A stretch of DNA of 6,401 bases from Candidatus Sericytochromatia bacterium (GTDB taxonomy: Bacteria > Cyanobacteriota > Sericytochromatia > JACMPN01): assembly GCA_014377495.1 (NCBI GenBank), contig JACMPN010000556.1, forward strand, positions 1 to 6,401. Reading direction: 5' to 3'. The translations under genes and the position numbers were made by a program. The first letter of the stretch is position 1. Each line of letters opens with the position of its first letter. Below the pieces are notes generated by a model. The model did not search any database. It worked only from the letters and a program-made list of their open reading frames with translations, and was not told the origin of the DNA. Shown here piece after piece: positions 5,041-6,401 of this stretch.

Positions 5041-5823
5041 ATGCCAAGAACCTCCACCCTCACCCCCCTGGAGATCCCGACCGGCCGCTTTGTGCAGGCC
5101 CCTTCCGTCGCCTTGCCGGGATTTACCCACCACTATCCCCTGACCATCTATGTGCCCCCCGGCTACGATGACGACCGGCAGTACTATCCCGTCGCCTACA
5201 TGCTCGATGGCCAGAACCTCTTCGGCGACGTGGGCTCCTACGCCGGCGGCTGGCACGTGCACGAAGTGCTGGACAAGCGGGCCGCCCAAGGCAAGACCGT
5301 GCCACTGGTCGTCGGCATCCACAACGGCGGTCTCAGCCGCATGTCGGATTTTTCACCCTGGGACATCCAGCACAACAAAGGCCGGGGTGAGGCCTTTTTG
5401 ACGGCCGTCGTCGACGTGATTTTGCCGCTCATCCAAACCGAATGGCGGGTCCTGCAGGGACCGCAGCACACGATGCTGGGCGGGTCCTCCCTGGGCGGCC
5501 TGATGGCCTTGTTCGGCTTCTTCCGCTTCCCGGAGATCTTCGGCCGGGTGTTGAGCATGTCGCCGTCCGTCTGGGTGGGCGACGGGGAGATTTTGCGCTA
5601 CGCCGCCGATCTGCCGCACACCGACGGGGCCCGGGTCTACGTTGACGCCGGTGGGCGCGAGGGCCGCACGATGTCCGGCGGCCTGGCGATGACGGCGCTG
5701 CTGACGGCCAAGGGGTATGTCGACAAACAGGACATGATGTGGCGGCCGGATGCCCGTGGCGCCCATAACGAGCCCACCTGGCGCCGCCGGCTGCCCAAGG
5801 CGATGACCTACCTCTACAAGTAA
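5041..5823 (+). CDS. Alpha/beta-hydrolase esterase, enterochelin-esterase/esterase-D type
   Basis: From ATG 5041 the product has 260 residues. It shows the family pattern in order: LTIYVPPGYD (34-43), YMLDGQNLF (53-61), the nucleophile elbow GGSSLGG (147-153, Ser150 the likely nucleophile), MSPSVWVG (173-180), VYVDAGG with Asp202 as likely acid, and GAHNEPTW with His242 as the likely catalytic base. No signal peptide is visible, so it is probably cytoplasmic. This family includes siderophore esterases such as Fes and IroE as well as S-formylglutathione hydrolase-like and general esterases. The substrate cannot be read from sequence. Its place behind feoAB makes iron release from an ester siderophore a reasonable guess. 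The start is uncertain: no Shine-Dalgarno precedes 5041, and in-frame GTG codons at 4981 and 4924 would add 20 or 39 residues that do not resemble the family. Confidence 0.85.
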   Translation: MPRTSTLTPLEIPTGRFVQAPSVALPGFTHHYPLTIYVPPGYDDDRQYYPVAYMLDGQNLFGDVGSYAGGWHVHEVLDKRAAQGKTVPLVVGIHNGGLSRMSDFSPWDIQHNKGRGEAFLTAVVDVILPLIQTEWRVLQGPQHTMLGGSSLGGLMALFGFFRFPEIFGRVLSMSPSVWVGDGEILRYAADLPHTDGARVYVDAGGREGRTMSGGLAMTALLTAKGYVDKQDMMWRPDARGAHNEPTWRRRLPKAMTYLYK

Positions 5824-5896
5824 CGGCATCGGGCCACGCACTGACCCCGGGCATCCTGTGGCAGCGCCGGATTGACGCGTTCTCTGCTGCAAGGCA

Positions 5897-5920
5897 GCCG
5901 TTCAAGCCGGCTCGAACGGC
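5897..5920. promoter_or_regulatory. 24-bp near-perfect palindrome, possible operator
   Basis: GCCGTTCAAGCC is followed directly by GGCTCGAACGGC. Eleven of twelve base pairs match; only A5904 against C5913 fails. A further half-site GTTCGAG lies at 5972-5978. The symmetry and absence of a T-run suggest a site for a dimeric regulator rather than a terminator. It could act on the right-edge genes or mark the end of the esterase transcript. The regulator is unknown. Confidence 0.45.
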
Positions 5921-6078
5921 CGGCAGACGATGTTCCTCAGCGCTGTCAGACAACAACTGACCGAGCCTGCGGTTCGAGGGGCTCGCGTTGCCAGGCGCCG
6001 CGGGGAGGTAGCCCTCACCGACCCGCTTTTGCCCGGGTTTCCACACCGTAAGTATGCGGGGCCTGACAGGCCTCATCG

Positions 6079-6096
6079 CACTTGTTACACTTGTTC
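6079..6096 (+). repeat. Two tandem 9-bp repeats (CACTTGTT plus A or C)
   Basis: CACTTGTTA (6079-6087) is followed at once by CACTTGTTC (6088-6096), and then by the weaker ATGTTGCAT. The patch is AT-richer than its surroundings. TTGTTA (6082-6087) could be a -35 box, with a poor -10 candidate TTGATA (6105-6110) 17 bp further on. It could be the promoter and activator site of the small frame at 6124 and the gene at 6234. Confidence 0.35.
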
Positions 6097-6123
6097 ATGT
6101 TGCATTGATACGGCACGGCGACA

Positions 6124-6234
6124 ATGGCCGAGTATGGACGGGCGGGCATGGGGAACACCACACAGGGGCGGCTGATCACCGGGACGAGCGCACAGGGGGC
6201 GTTGTCGGCCGTCGTCGACAGGACTCACCGTTGA
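6124..6234 (+). CDS. Possible small protein, 36 residues, coupled to the next gene
   Basis: ATG 6124 opens 36 codons ending in TGA at 6232-6234, with the sequence MAEYGRAGMGNTTQGRLITG then TSAQGALSAVVDRTHR. The stop overlaps the next ATG as TGATG, the classic arrangement for translational coupling. A stop at 6106-6108 prevents a longer frame. There is no good ribosome binding site before 6124; ATG 6148 is an alternative start. It has no membrane segment and no family I recognise. It may be a real small protein, a leader peptide that tunes translation of the next gene, or chance. Confidence 0.35.
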   Translation: MAEYGRAGMGNTTQGRLITGTSAQGALSAVVDRTHR

Positions 6235-6401
6235 TGAGGCGCACGCGACCGGATGTGATGGTCGGCCTGTTCGCCGTGATCCTGGCCTTGGGGTGTGCGT
6301 GGACGGCACGCCGGAGTGAGGCGATCGACGGTGTTGGTCGGCCCACGCCGGCGGGCCCACCCCTCCCCCCGGGCGGGGGGGGCGTCGAGGCCCCCGGGCT
6401 G
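6234..6401 (+). CDS. Membrane-anchored or exported Pro/Gly-rich protein, N-terminal part only
   Basis: From ATG 6234 an open frame of exactly 56 codons runs off the right edge. AGGA at 6220-6223 is a modest ribosome binding site; TTG at 6231 is an alternative start. The N-terminus is basic (Arg2, Arg3, Arg5) and is followed by a hydrophobic segment at about 9-24 containing GLFAVILALGCA. This could be a membrane anchor with the N-terminus inside, or a signal sequence; ALGC is only a poor lipobox. Residues 36-56 are rich in Pro and Gly (GPPLPPGGGGV), like a flexible linker before a periplasmic domain. The family cannot be told from this part. The DNA at 6365-6380 is a GC-only hairpin, so an error in the homopolymers could shift the frame there. 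Confidence 0.6.
   Translation, partial: MRRTRPDVMVGLFAVILALGCAWTARRSEAIDGVGRPTPAGPPLPPGGGGVEAPGL

Larger units (their letters stand above)
5824..6123. other. 300-bp noncoding region between esterase and right-edge genes
   Basis: No gene is supported here; a plus-strand frame from 5930 to 6175 looks spurious (no ribosome binding site, irregular composition, overlaps likely promoter DNA). The region contains the palindrome at 5897-5920 with a further half-site at 5972-5978. It also holds a weak stem-loop ACCCG/CGGGT (6021-6025 and 6034-6038) followed by a short T stretch that could be a poor terminator, and the tandem repeat at 6079-6096. Confidence 0.45.

Noticed and set aside
5971..5977. GGTTCGA, the usual T-loop word of a tRNA
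   Set aside because: The flanking bases do not form a T stem, and no acceptor, D or anticodon arm can be folded around it.
5930..6175. Plus-strand frame of 81 codons after the esterase
   Set aside because: No ribosome binding site, irregular amino-acid content, and it runs through the tandem repeat and into the better supported frame at 6124.
1..6401. CRISPR array, rRNA or intact mobile element
   Set aside because: No regularly spaced repeats, no rRNA-like stretches and no complete transposase with terminal repeats were seen.

Overview
The window is high-GC bacterial DNA (G+C-rich third codon positions, clear Shine-Dalgarno sites, a bacterial lipoprotein signal). A Gram-negative, probably proteobacterial host fits the gene content. 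The sequence alone does not fix the genus, so taxonomy here is inference.

Layout. (1) At the left edge a lipoprotein gene reads leftwards off the window (start at 181, minus strand). (2) Divergent from it is a gene for a two-transmembrane potassium channel with the TVGYGD filter, a C-terminal RCK/TrkA-N domain and a degenerate Rossmann-like N-terminal domain (412-1767). It is followed by a 122-residue protein of unknown function with a strongly acidic tail (1842-2210). A 40-bp imperfect repeat built around CTGCGTATGCTGC stands upstream of both genes and looks like a shared promoter or leader element. (3) Positions 2211-2668 hold no intact gene. They contain the C-terminal stub of an IS5-type transposase (minus strand), then less GC-rich DNA with nested inverted repeats and a possible promoter. 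(4) feoA (2669-2974) and feoB (2959-4911) overlap and encode ferrous iron uptake; no feoC follows. A cytoplasmic esterase of the enterochelin-esterase/esterase-D type lies downstream (about 5041-5823). (5) Positions 5824-6123 are noncoding, with a 24-bp near-perfect palindrome and a 9-bp tandem repeat. (6) A 36-codon reading frame (6124-6234) meets, through a TGATG stop/start overlap, a gene that runs off the right edge and encodes a membrane-anchored or exported Pro/Gly-rich protein.

How the genes may work together. FeoA and FeoB form the Fe(II) import module. The esterase could release iron from an ester-type siderophore or act on an unrelated ester; only its position points to iron. The channel and the acidic protein share the repeat element and so may be co-regulated. 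The transposase remnant and the drop in GC between the channel block and the feo block suggest the two were brought together by rearrangement. I see no CRISPR array, rRNA or tRNA, and no proven novel system. The most unusual points are the shared intergenic repeat, the altered G4/G5 nucleotide-binding motifs of FeoB, the acidic orphan protein and the palindrome at 5897-5920.
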